Shown: positions 35,379-48,000 of the stretch, in pieces | Position numbering within the stretch: the stretch's first letter is position 1 | Layout of the letters: every line of letters starts with the position of its first letter | Assembly: GCA_023055505.1 (NCBI GenBank) | Contig: JALIRH010000001.1 | Span: 91,480,530-91,544,529 of the forward strand | From: Callipepla californica brunnescens | Lineage: Eukaryota > Chordata > Aves > Galliformes > Odontophoridae | Length of the DNA stretch: 64,000 nt | Direction: 5' to 3' | Translations under genes and position numbers: made by a program | Notes under the pieces: generated by a model | Databases searched by the model: none | What the model was told of the DNA's origin: nothing | Seen by the model: the letters and a program-made list of their open reading frames with translations, nothing else

Positions 35379-38300
35379 GAAATAAAAATTTTCTCCCTCA
35401 TTTCCTCATAGATAAGCACAAAAATAAAAGTCGTTTACAAAAATGCAATTTTTTATATTTTGCACTCAAAATCTTATAAGATTCATAACCAAGATACTTT
35501 TAAGAGAAATAACTTCAGAATGTTAAGATATACAGCATATTTTTGTAAGCTAAATGTTAGAAGTGATTAAACAATGAGAAAAATGTTATTTGACTTTTTC
35601 CATTGTTCTGACTTTAGAGTCAGGAGCCAAATATAACATCTTACCCAGCCTTCTAATAAAGGCAGAAGCTGCAGATCAATTGCCTCAAAATTCAACCTTC
35701 TCATTGTTAGTAGCTCTCAGAACTTCCTGGTCTTTGCTCAGGATTTTCTTTCTCTGCTTGAAGAACAATTAGAAATGACTATCACCCAACTTGTTTTCAG
35801 CTTTAGCTAGCTTTGTACCACTGTGTCATGTAAAACAGTTATATTAGAAAATTTATGTAACTATACAATTACAAAAATCAGTATTTATTCTATGTAGTTA
35901 TAACCCATAAACTGCAAGAGTCATAAGGCAAGAATCCCCCATAACAGCTGGGCCCATCTATCTGAATTACTGGATCCTACCTACTGTGGCATCTTTCTCA
36001 CTTCTTGCGTAGCATCTTGTTGGCTTGAGAACAGATTCTAAGATAAATTTCCTGGCCTGTTTCCAATAGGGTATTGATGAGATAGATATTTCTGACAGAT
36101 AACTTCTGAACATACCAATGTGTGGTACATTTAGTGTAGCCTGAGAACAAAGCACTGTCTACTCCCAGCTGTTTTTTATAGATAACAGATGGAACAAGCC
36201 CTAAATAGAAAAAGGATACTGTTATAGGCACCAGAAATACCATTCCCTAGAAATACTTCAATTTTCAATATGTCAAGTACCTTCCATTTGTTACATACTT
36301 TAATAAAACCCTTGATTACAGAGCTCAGTCCTGGACATAGTCCTGTTGCATTAAGTTTTGGTGTTAAGCTCCATGGTGATGAGGATAGACAGTTGAGAGA
36401 ACAATGCATCCTATCCCAGTATGTGTTCACTCTCTCACTGATTGTATGGGGACGCTATACAAGTAGCTCAAACTGGCAACCTGTTCTTGATATTATCAGT
36501 TAGGTGAGATGAATTCAGTCCATAACAAAAAGCTTTCAGCATGTAGCTTTCTTCATCATTAATAACAAGGCATTTTTCAGTACTTTGAATACACTTTATT
36601 TAAACACTTGAAACATAAAATACCCATGCAAAGTTGGTCAGCTGTTAATTTCATTGCTTGTATCAGTTCAAAAATGTTCAAAAATGTGGGTGATAAATTT
36701 TCATAAGTTCATCAACTCTCATTTTAGACATTTACCAGATCTGATTTCTAATTTCTGAGTTCTATGTATCTTTATCTGGAGCTTTTTATTCTTTCTGTAA
36801 ACATGAAACTGTAATATAAAACATATGTTTAAATTGTTCAGTAAAAGCATGAGATATTAACATAAGAAATCAGACAGTATAAGAAATTATCCTGTGTTTG
36901 TACTGTGCCTTGCTAACAGAAATTATTTATAAATATGATAAACATAAATGGGAAGATTTAGTCCAAAGAATACAGTATTAAAAATTACTAAAAATACTAA
37001 AAAGTATTTTTACTACAAAGCTTTGCACAGCATGTTAAATTTTGTTATCTTCACCCCTCTAGTATTTTTTTAAGTTGATTATTTATTTTATTTAGGCAAA
37101 GTCGATTTTTACAGTAATAAGTTTCAACAAATATATAAGCTTTTCAGGTAATAAAGTTTGGTCTTGGTGAGCATGTCCTCATTTTTCAAAGTATTTCAAA
37201 AATAATAATAAGTACTAAAATCACACATTAACAAAAGACAGCATTTTGAAGTAGATTCCATTTTCAAAAATGTTTATGAGATACACAAGGAATCAAAAAA
37301 TGCTTTTGTTATGCATTAATTCTGTGCTACCTTGAGGTTTCAGCACTTTCCCCTAAGATGCAAAAATAGTTTTGTCTTCATTTTATTATCTCACCTGTTT
37401 CTTTCTCATTTCACTCTATTTTTTCCTCCCTTTTATTATGCTGTAGAAAAAAAGTAATCCCCTTTGTATTATGGTCCAGAACATTTACAAATGCATTCAG
37501 AACTCTTTTTTACAGCACCATAAGGATTAGACAGTGTTTTATTTCTGCTATTTTAAAAGCAATTCTTTCAATATCTGGCAGATATTCTGCTGATCAGATT
37601 CAAACAAGATGAATAAAAGTATTCCCTCTGTTACAATTTTTATCGCCTAAATCAATAAACTCAGAACATAACCTGTATGTTATTGGACATCAGTGAGCTG
37701 TTTGATATGAAGTGTTTTCTCCTACCAAGTTTTATATCACCCAGTTTAGAGACAAGAAAATATAATTTTAATATCCTGGTGATTTTTTCTTTATTTAAGC
37801 TAAAAAGTGTACTTGAGAAGTATAATTTTGGAAAATTTGGAGACCTATTTTAAAAGACTAACAGTTTTCTACAAAACTAATGTGTAAAATAAGAAAGAGT
37901 GCAGACATACCTATAATGTATTTGGTTTTGGATTTTTTTTTTCATATACCACCCTACTGTAGCTCTTAAATACAGAACACCATTTAAATTCCAGAGTTAG
38001 GCCTTTCAGAAAGTAAATTTTCATGCCACATAAATTCACAAAATGACAAATCTTTTATCTTGGAACATTTTAATGAAATGCTGATCACTTGGCATAATTA
38101 TTGAGACAATTAACTTATTTTGTATTACCTACAAAATAGTTGCCACTACTTCTGAGGGGAGCAACTCAACAGAAATGTAACGATTATATCAGGTTGCATG
38201 TCCACTCCAGTTTCTGAACATACCACCGTTCAGTTGTTGATTGCTGGATTCTTTTACATAAGAGAAGAAATAAGTAAAAAAATCAGTTAAAGTCCCCTGT

Positions 38301-41131
38301 AACCTCAACTATATATTCATTTAGCTTGTTGTACCCAACTCTGTATATGTCCATCAATATTTCTGTCAACTTAAAGTGAGTCTGACTAGAAAACTAGGCA
38401 CACAGATCACAAAGTGCATTTGGAAAACTTTCTCTCATTCCAGTTGATCAACTTTTACAGCTACATTTTATCAGAATTAAGCTAGTCTTCCAACTCTTTC
38501 CAATTAAAAATTAGCAGAAAAATTCCGAATGCTAGTTCTGTTAGACTGGAATTTTTCCTTCACATGCTTTCACTTTAGAAAGGTGAGATGATATCAAAGA
38601 GATCTGAGTAACAGATCACTAATAGCATTTTATTTTGAATGTAGAATGCACTTTAGAAGTTAGTTTTCTCCCTGAGAATAAAATTGGTCAGGAATGGTCA
38701 CTCCAAGAGTGCACCTCTGCAATTATTCATTGTCACTGAGGCCACAAGAACAGACTGGATCTAGGAGGGGAGAGAGAGAAAGGAAAAAATAAAAAGGAAG
38801 ATCTTACACATACTACAAAGTATCCCTTATCTTTCTCAGTGTCTGCTGCTCCTTTTGATAATGTCACTTCTAAAACTGTTTGTATAATCTTCTGCTGAGA
38901 TCATGCCTTTTTTGTTCTATAACACATACAAAGCAGATTTGAAACTTGTATCCAGATATGTGTCTGAAAAAAAAAAGCAAACAGGACCTTCCATGTTTGT
39001 TTTTTTCTTTGTTTTCTGTTTTCATTTTGATGAATATATGAAAACATTGATAGCATAATGGAAAACTGATTATATGTTCCATTTCTCTTTTTTTTTGCCT
39101 CGTTTTATAAAATAATTTTTAAAAGCCTTATAAATATTTTGTTTCTGATTCTTAATCATTCAGAAGTTTTATATTTATATTTATATTTAGATATAATTAC
39201 AGGTTATTGCAAATTTGACTTTTGATTTACAAACTTATAATCTGTAAAAATCTAATAATTGTGTGTTTGATATATACATATATATCTGTGTATATAATTG
39301 TATATTATTATATATTCATATTTCTTAACATCTTAACATCTTACTGTCCACATATACACATATGTTCACAAACACACACACATATATATAAACATACACA
39401 TGAAATAATTTTATAGTTTGTAACTAAACTGTTGTATGTTTGTAATACTTTCTGAATGTATGATGTATGTGTTCAAACACACTATTAGACCTTAATGCCA
39501 CGTGTCAATCCAATTTATAGTAAATATATGTATAAATATGTTGTTAATTTTCTAGTTTTGCTTTAGAAAGGTGAGCTCCCTTCTTAATCCAGTGTTACTG
39601 GATTTCTACTTTCAGTTTAGTAGTAAAGATACACTGATTTTTTTCTGGTCATTTTCCCTCACCTTATTTAACCCTTTTTATTTACATATGTCAGCTCACA
39701 CACACACACACACACACACAAAATTCTACACAGAAAATCATACTGAAGTTCTTGTACTACAATACAGAATTAAAAATAGATGTGTAGTTTCTTTTATTTA
39801 AAAAAGGAATATTTCATTACTCTTCCTAAGTGATAAGTAAATTTCATTCAGTGCACTTTTCACTCATAAAAAGACTACTTTCTTGGACCAAGTAGCTTTA
39901 ACAATTATCTGATATGTTTTCAACCTCCTAAGCACTCCTGCTGCTAGCTCATTCTTGTTTTCCTCTTTATTCAGAAAAAAAATCAGATTTGCATCCCATT
40001 TTTAGTAAAAGTCATTTATTAAATCTTTTTCATTATTACAAGCTTGTTAATTCCAATGAAAGACAAGTAAAGATTTAAATATCTTCTCTGTGTGTCATAA
40101 GGGAGAATTGTGTTACACAGCAAATGTTTCCAGTAAACCTCAACAGAAACTCCCAGAACTCTAATAAATTTGCAAAATAATAGGACATAAAAAATCTCTT
40201 TCTGAATCTTACATCCTTGCCTTTGCATGAAGATTGAGCAGAATGGACTCACCTACATTTGTCTGTGATCATCTAGCTCAGTGATTATTTACCCAGTACT
40301 TTTGATGGCCATGAAGACCTGAAAAAAAGCTACTTTTAGATAAAGCTAGATAGAGCAGTTTACAAAGTATCCCTCCTCTCCTTTCACATGAAAAAGGGTA
40401 GTGAGTGCAATATTTATATATTTTTAAATTGAAAACGGTACCTCAAATGGTTAACAGCAGTGATCTTCATTTTATTATAAAGGAAGCTCAATTGAAAAAC
40501 TGATCAGTCAAGATTTTTTTGGAACTGGGGGAGATACTTTTCCCAATACCAGACAGAGGGAGAGGAGTTGTGGAAGCAATGAGTTGTGCTCACCCAAAGA
40601 CTGAGTCACACTTAGCCTCATGCTTATTCTTCAAGGTGCAGGAGTTGAGTGATTTCATGGTTTGTGTCAAAGAGACCTTAGCAGAGCATTTAAAAGTGGA
40701 GCTGTGATGAAGTGCTGTCTGGCAGAAAATCAATGTTAGAAGACATTAAATGACAAATGTGATGTGCCGTGGATCTGCATGATGAGTGCCTAGACTTAAT
40801 ATGAGTTCCCAGGATTGTGGTTGTTGTTGGTGTATAACAGGGAGAAGCTAAAGAACAGGTAGATTTACTGTTGGACCAAAGATGAAGTAAGGAAGCGGAA
40901 AAATGACTGTCTTCTACTCTAACAGTGATTAAGTTATAAGATTGCTGGGAAACTTTTTGTCATCTCTGTAGCTACTGTTCTGTGTTGTTTTTCAGGTACT
41001 TCAACAGTAAAAGAGAATTAATTCTTTTTCAAATGCTCCATTTACTACACATATGTGTATTTAATGTTTGTTAATCATTGTTCAGGTATATATATTAAGC
41101 ATGATGTAGTGGTGTGCAATAAGGGGTGGAA
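35379..41131. other. Long AT-rich unique noncoding stretch
   Basis: Nearly 6 kb without a recognisable transposon or gene. It holds a small perfect hairpin (36,990-37,011), TATTTA runs near 39,168-39,190, a TA/CA-rich stretch at 39,270-39,400 and a (CA)12 microsatellite at 39,697-39,720. None of the frames here resembles a protein family. Confidence 0.5.
39697..39720. repeat. (CA)12 microsatellite
   Basis: Twelve uninterrupted CA units. It is a standard dinucleotide microsatellite, likely to vary in length between individuals. Confidence 0.97.
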
Positions 41132-41673
41132 TGTCATGCTTTTATGATTTTTGCTATTGGTATTCCACATCTTAACATCATGTAGGAGTTAAAAGAGTTA
41201 ATGCCCCAGTGCCATGGATCACTGATAGTTTCAGGTATACCTGTCTCAGAAGAGAAGAACTACGCACCCCAGAGGACTTTGCATTGCTTTGAGTTTTTTC
41301 CACTTTCCACTCAGAAGGAAAGATAAAAATTGTTTATGTGTCATGAGACACAGTTTTCTTCCCTTTCAGATTCACCCAGCAGTGGATGCTCCTTAGCTGT
41401 CTCACCTTCAGCATTAATGTAAGGCCATTGGTTTTTGGACATTCTTTCTCATTCTATTTGATTTATTTAGATTCAATTCCAATTATTTTATTATTATATA
41501 ATTTTATTTTGTATTTAGAAATCTTATTTAGTAAATTTGCTTTCCTCCTCAGATTGTTGCTGCTGTTTTGTTTTTAGGTCCATTTCCCTTTCTCTTTTTT
41601 CCCTTTTCCCCTTCCCCTTTCCTGGAGCATGGGTCCCCCAATTATCACAGAACTAGGCCAAACCATTGATGCA
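41132..41673 (+). mobile_element. Solo-type ERVL-like LTR
   Basis: It starts TGTCATGCTTTTATG. Blocks in order are GGTATTCCACATCTTAACAT, GAGTTAATGCCCCAGTGCCA, CCTGTCTCAGAAGAGAAGAA, CCCCAGAGGACTTTGC, AGAAGGAAAGATAAAAATTG, CATTCTATTTGATTTATTTA, ATCTTATTTAGTAAATTTGC, GATTGTTGCTGCTGTTTTGT and CTTTCCTGGAGCATGGGTCC. It is the plus-strand relative of the LTRs at 9,684 and 29,869. No gag follows. The right edge near 41,673 is approximate and the target duplication is unresolved. Confidence 0.83.
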
Positions 41674-44489
41674 TTACAGAAGACCTAAAAGTTGCTACAG
41701 TAAAAACAAATGAAATAGCAAAGCAAATTCTTCAGAGATACACTTTCTTCTTACAATAGTGTACGTTTCTGTAGGCAGACTTTCATTCAAGATGTACAAG
41801 TAACTAGAAAGTGTGATTTTGCAAGTTGTGGCTGTAAATCTTAGAAAAAGACTCATAGCTTGTCTTTTTCCACAGAAAGCAATTACTATTTTTACCTTGG
41901 TAACTTTATCTTACTGTGCTTGATGATGTCTAACATGCATTTATCCCTTTTGGAGTTAAGCTTAAGATGTACTGCATTCTTTAGCTTAATATTATGCTGA
42001 AGTGTACTGGATGTTAATGAGATGTGTTATCATCATTCATCCAGACAGAGTTCATAATTATTACAATGTCTAAATCATTCTATCCTTATACAATGCTTTT
42101 ATCTTCTTATTTTTCATTAACATTATACAAAAGGGTCAAATAAGGATTGTGGTCGTAAATACAGGATTCTGAAATATGTGCAGGGTTTAGAGACTGAACT
42201 TCTATTTATAATTAAAATTATATAAAATGCACAAATTCATCAAAGCATGAAGCCTTTTTGTTCACAGCCAAGAGTCCTACTTATCAGATGCATACATATG
42301 CTACTTCAGGAAGCTTTCTCCAAGTCTGTGAATCTGAACTTCTTGGTTGAAAAGGGGTCTGACTTCAACATGAAATTCAGAGGCAGCTCCCATCCACTAT
42401 AACTTAACCTATGTCAAGAGTTGTTTACTTAGCCCTATTTTAGGCTACTAAGAGACAAAATACAGGTCTCTGCTCTTGAAAAACTGCCCTTGCCTCAAGT
42501 CAATGCATAGGCAGCATTAGGACCATAAGGAAGCCTTTTAAAAGAAAAAAGAAAAAAAAAGTAAGTCATAAGTATTAAACAGAGAGTATAGCTGTCTGGT
42601 TATAGGAGCATGTTTCATGCATTTCTGCTGCAAGTTTAGAGGCTACGCGTAAGTGATTTATGGTTTCAGAAATATGCCTCACTTCCATTCATTGTGTATC
42701 TATCACTGTATCCTGAGGCTTGCAATGCCACTCTCTGGTGCTCCTTTTCCTTTGTTCCAGTAAATATATTGAACTTACAGTAAGGTTGTAACTTCATTTT
42801 TCAGTTTTCAAAATAAAAGCCAAAAATCATTTTCTTACAAAAGGAAGTGAGTCGGAAAAATAAGAAAAGGATGTGCTTGTGAAACAGCCATAGACATGAG
42901 GCCTCTCCCAAATATTAAAATGGAGTGACTTAAACATACCTAAAAATAAGCCCATGCATACAGAAATCATTTTGATCATTGCACAGCTTTAAGAAAAGTT
43001 CTGAGACTCCTCCTTCTTATAGGTAATTTTCAAAATTATTTTAAATAGATAGTGGTATATGACTAAAAAAACATACTGAGTGCTTTAATGCACATTTTCC
43101 AAACTATGTTAACAGCACAGACATCTTTTCCTACTTAACAGCTATAGCAGGTTGAATTTTGCTATCATGATGCACAGGGAGAAAATTAGGAATAGAGTTT
43201 AACAGGAAGACAGACTGTGGTAATCAGTATACAAGTAGATTAACCACACATTTGTTTACATGTACTTGGCCACCTTTATTCCTTACACTTTTGTTCTTCC
43301 CAATCTATTTCGACCCCTTGCCTTTACACTTATCTCTAGGCATCCTTAAGTTCTGCAGAATATAACCTTTCAAATATGCAAGGATAAGTTTGCTTATTCC
43401 CATGTGATCCTCATATTAATTTCCTTCTTACCAGTTACAAATTTCTGATTCGATTGCTTGTAGGCTATGAATGGTGTCTCCAGAAGTCCATCAGCAATGA
43501 CTCAGCAGCTATGATCTTTGCTATTATATCTATTACATCCTCATTGTTAGAGTTTCCGTATTATTAATAAAGTCAAATAATACTTTACTTCTATTTATTT
43601 TTCACTGAATATTCAGTTTTAGTTATAGATATCAGTTTTGTGTAGAATTCAAGCATCAGTGAAATCCTCTTAAGTTTTCTATGGCTTCTAAAACAAAGAA
43701 AGCTAGTCAAAGACCTGGGTAAGCTCCCTGTTGTTAAATATGTATAGATAAAGACATGTATATACACATACAAACATTATGGCATCAGAAGACCTAACTG
43801 AAAAAAAAAAACAAAACTGACTTTTAAGAGTTCTCTGTTTATATAAAGTTGAAAAAGAAAAATACCTTGTCTCTTCCCATGACAGAGTCATTCAGGGATG
43901 CCAAAAGCATAATACACAACAGAAATATCATTACAGCTGGTATATGTAGGAGCAGAGAAAGGGAAAACATCACTTAATCATTCTTTATTAAATTCATTTT
44001 CCAACAAAGCAAAGCAAGAAAAAATATGTATGAGAGAACAACAAAAGGTAAAGTAAATACATGAAAGAGTGAATTACTTTAGACTGATGAGAAAAAAAGA
44101 AATGGTAATAATTTTATAAATTAACCATAAGAAGTATAAACAATTTGAAAACAGGCAGACTATGTAGATCACTGCCTGTATTTAGACTTTAGACAGAGGC
44201 ACAAGCTGGCTTGTGTTCAAATCTCCAAAAGCTCCTCTAAATCCCTTAATGTACAGTGCCAATAGAAACTGCCCAAAATAACAAAATTAACTTTGAAATT
44301 TTGCAATGAAAATGATAACAAACATTTTTGCTTTTGTTTGTTTGTTTGTTTGTTTAGTTTTGATGTGTCTGATATACCTTCTTTGCTTTTGTCTTTGATA
44401 CCAATGATGTTACCCCTGGAGGATTGAAGCAGAGGACCATTACTACAGTAACAATAAACTTCCAGCCAAATGTGAACTTGTGTGGGATT
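41674..44489. other. AT-rich unique noncoding DNA
   Basis: Nothing recognisable apart from a TTTG run at 44,333-44,355 and TATACACA-type sequence near 43,755-43,772. Confidence 0.5.
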
Positions 44490-45022
44490 TGCTGCTCTAT
44501 CTGGATGCATATGAGTCTATGGGGACTAACGGGATTCATCCCAGTGTACTCAAAGAACAGGCAGATGTGATCACAAGACTTCTTTAATTATTTTTCAACA
44601 CTCTCGGGAATGTGGAGAGTCCCAGTACTGAAAACTGTCATGTATTCCAGTTTTCAAGAAAGGCAAGAGAGAAGACCCTGGCCTGTCATCTCACTTCAGT
44701 GCCTGGTAAAATTATGAAGGAGATGATTCTGGAAGTGATTGAATAACATCTGAAAGACAGTATAATCATAAGTTACAGGCAACACATGTTCAGGAAGTAA
44801 AGTCCTGTTTAATGAACCTAATTTCCTTTTTTGACGAGGTTACCCACATAATGAACCGAGGCAGGTCAGTCAGTGTAGTATTTTTGGATTTCAGCAGAGA
44901 GATTTAAATACTTTTTTCCACAGTATCCTTCTGGAGAAAATCTTCAGTATGGAGCCAGGATTTGGACTTAATCCTTGTGAGACCACTCCCATTTAGGATA
45001 AGTTGTTCTGTGATTCCTTAAA
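44490..45022 (+). mobile_element. CR1 LINE with internal deletion
   Basis: The first part matches CR1 ORF2: GAGTCTATGGGGACTAACGG, GATTCATCCCAGTGTACTC, CCAGTTTTCAAGAAAGGCAA, GAGAGAAGACCCTGGC, TCACTTCAGTGCCTGGTAAA and AAAGTCCTGTTTAATGAACC. Near 44,875 it encodes VVFLDFS, the reverse-transcriptase motif that carries a catalytic aspartate. After about 44,960 it jumps to the CR1 3' end (GATTTGGACTTAATCCTTGT, then TCTGTGATTC at 45,008-45,017). Several stops break the reading frame. The large deletion joins ORF2 to the tail. Confidence 0.87.
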
Positions 45023-48000
45023 ACAAACAACAACAACAACAAAATCTGTTTGCTTTTACCAAAAGTGCAGCAGCACTGCATAGTCTTTTTCAGTGAAATT
45101 ACAAATGCATGATATCAATTCCTTCTTAAAGCTAACAAAAATGCAACATTTCAGCTTCTTTTCATAAAGCAGGAAGATTTTTTTCAAACAAAAATGTCAA
45201 GAAGCAATTCTACTTTTCACAGGCAGCATTATTTTAACATGCCTGACTTCTTTGCTACCCCATGTTTTTAAGCCATTAGAGATTACCAGCTTTCACTACA
45301 ATTTTTCAAATAATTCAGTTTTTCCAAGTAGTACATGTACAATAAAAAGTCGGTCTGCTCATTTATAACATCTTTGAAAATCAGTCTGTGACTTCTACAG
45401 GTGATATAAATTTTTATGTTTAATAAATATGTTTTCTAAGCCTGGGTAAACTGTTAAATATTAAAAGTAATATAGAAATGATATATGCTTCACAACAAAA
45501 AACGAGTGTTGCCAGCTATTAAAAATTTCCCAATACTGAGTGCATTTATGTGGGTATCCGTGTAACTAGCTCATGTTTATTAGTAGCAATTTTTCTGAAA
45601 TCACAGTTTTGTTTCTCTGTTTAAATTGAGCTTAATTACGTGGGAGGAAGCTAATGTGATAAAGCTGTATTTTCCTGCTGCACATGAACTTGCATACCAC
45701 CATTACATTTATATGAAGAGCGTCTGAATAATACTAGATTAAGCTATGATTTTGAAAAATGAGCTGGAAGTACAGGCATTATAGTTGTATTACCATTAAC
45801 AATACTTATAGATGACATAGTGCTGTTGTGTAGTTCAAATACACAATCATGGAATATTAAAATGTCACCTGGGCTTCCCAGTAAATAAATGTAACTTAAT
45901 AAATGCTGTTCTTCAGAAATAAAAGTCATTATCTTTGAACTGGATTGCAGATTTCTGTTCCAATTCTCCGTGAATTAATCTGTGCAAAATATCTGATAAG
46001 TAAATTACATTTTATAGTTTCACTTCTTACTAAATATAGAAAATAAATGTAAAAAATTTGAGATTTAATTGTTTTTTGAACAACTGTAGTAGTAAAGTTA
46101 GACGGTTTTGCCAGAGAGTTTTCTCATGAAATACGCTTTGATCCATCTCAGCAATGCAATATTTCTCCTGGCTGAGATTTTGTTCAAGCACTCCAGTGAT
46201 GTGCCTAATACTGCTAAACTATTACTCATTATCATACCAGCCATCTGAAACTGCCCACACTCAGAAATAGAGTTGTTTCACTGTCATAGATGAATTAGGC
46301 TGTGACCTGTTGAAAATCAGTCCCTCAAGCTATGTCATGGAAATTTCTATTTTGCCTTATTTACTGGCATTATCAGTAAATCTGTAGGGTTTCAATACTT
46401 TGCAGGAAACAGACTGAAATAACTACTGTTGAAAAGTCTTATGTATCACACTGTACTGGAATGAATGGCCTTGAATCAGAATATATCTGTAGAAAATATT
46501 TACATAGTGTGAAGTGAAAACTATGTTAAACAATGCTAAACTCATATAATTTTCATGGAAAGTGTGCAAGGCGCAAGATATGGTACTATAGGAAAAATGA
46601 CAGTTTGAAGGAGAACTGTGAAAATAACATACAATGTGCTTTTAACAAACATTAGAGAATTAGGCAGAAAATTACAGTGAGCACTGAGCAATTTATTACT
46701 GTAAAGTAATAATCAACATTTGGGTAATTGAATAGCTTTTTTTGCACAAAATATTTTATTTGTACAATGCTTCTAGAGTTTAAAAAATGTGAGACAGGGG
46801 AATTTGTTTACTTGTTTCAGAAAATTCTAAATGTACCTAGTAATATTTACAGGAAGCAAAATTCAATAATTACAGCTGTTTTTGCTTAACTATCTATGTT
46901 TAATTTTCAGTGTAGGCTGTAAATTATGCAGTGCTCAAACATATGCCCACAGACCATATTTGCTGTTTATCTCATCACTACTAATCTGCCAGATAATTAC
47001 TCATGTAATGTTTGTTTTACTAATTAAAGCAAAACAAAAAATTGTTATTTGAAATCGCCATGTGCTACCTAGTTGCATTACAGTAGTAGAGGCGGTAGCT
47101 GTGTATATGATGTGAATACAGGTAATACTAATACAATTAGCTTGGGAACCAGAGAGAGAAACTAACAAGGATCTCTTAGTGAGCTCAACTGCAATGACTG
47201 TTAGATGGCTTTTAAGATCACATATCCTCACATAATCACAGGTGTTCCTTTATATCAGATTGTATTTACATTATCTGTTCAGCAATATATCAAACTCAGG
47301 AAAATATTTTAATGTAATGACTACACTAGCCAAAGAGTGAAAAATATCAGATGTGATATTTATAGAGCACAGATTTGCGGAATTGGTACTGTATATACAA
47401 AGCCCACACTACACGTATTTCAGGATGTTTTGTTTCAGATTAGGTCTCATAAATTCTTTCTTCCCACTAGCAGCTAGAGGTATGTTCTTGTACAGCATCT
47501 TTCAGTCTTATTTCTTCTGAAAGAAATCTTGTTTGTATGTTTTAAGAGAGCTACACCATGAGAAAAAGAGAGCAGTAGAAGGGCCAATCAAGAGATATGT
47601 TTCAGATACACGTTTCTAATCCAAACTAAGATATTAAAGTAGATTAATAGTTGCACCTAAAAGTATATTACATTAGTACAGGAGAAAGCTGAAATTTTAT
47701 CATAAGTGAAGTAGAAGAAAATCTAGTCCTATGATTGATTAAAGTCCAATTTTCAGCTGCACATAATCTAACCATTCAGAAATTTGAATGTGGCAGTCTA
47801 TTTCAATGAAAAATCTACTAGATCAAAACAGTAATTAGGTTAACTCTACTTGATTAATGTGGGAAATAAATAAAAATCACTGCTATGGTCATTACAGAAG
47901 AGGCTGAGAAACTAGTGCAACTCTGCTGTTAGTGAGAGAATTTCAGTCTCGAGGATGTAAATGGTTACCTATGCTTTTCTAGTCTGTGTCAGGATACACT

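Noticed and set aside
40519..40707. 62-codon frame with a protein-like composition
   Set aside because: It starts with TTG and has no recognised domain, splice context or conserved neighbour.
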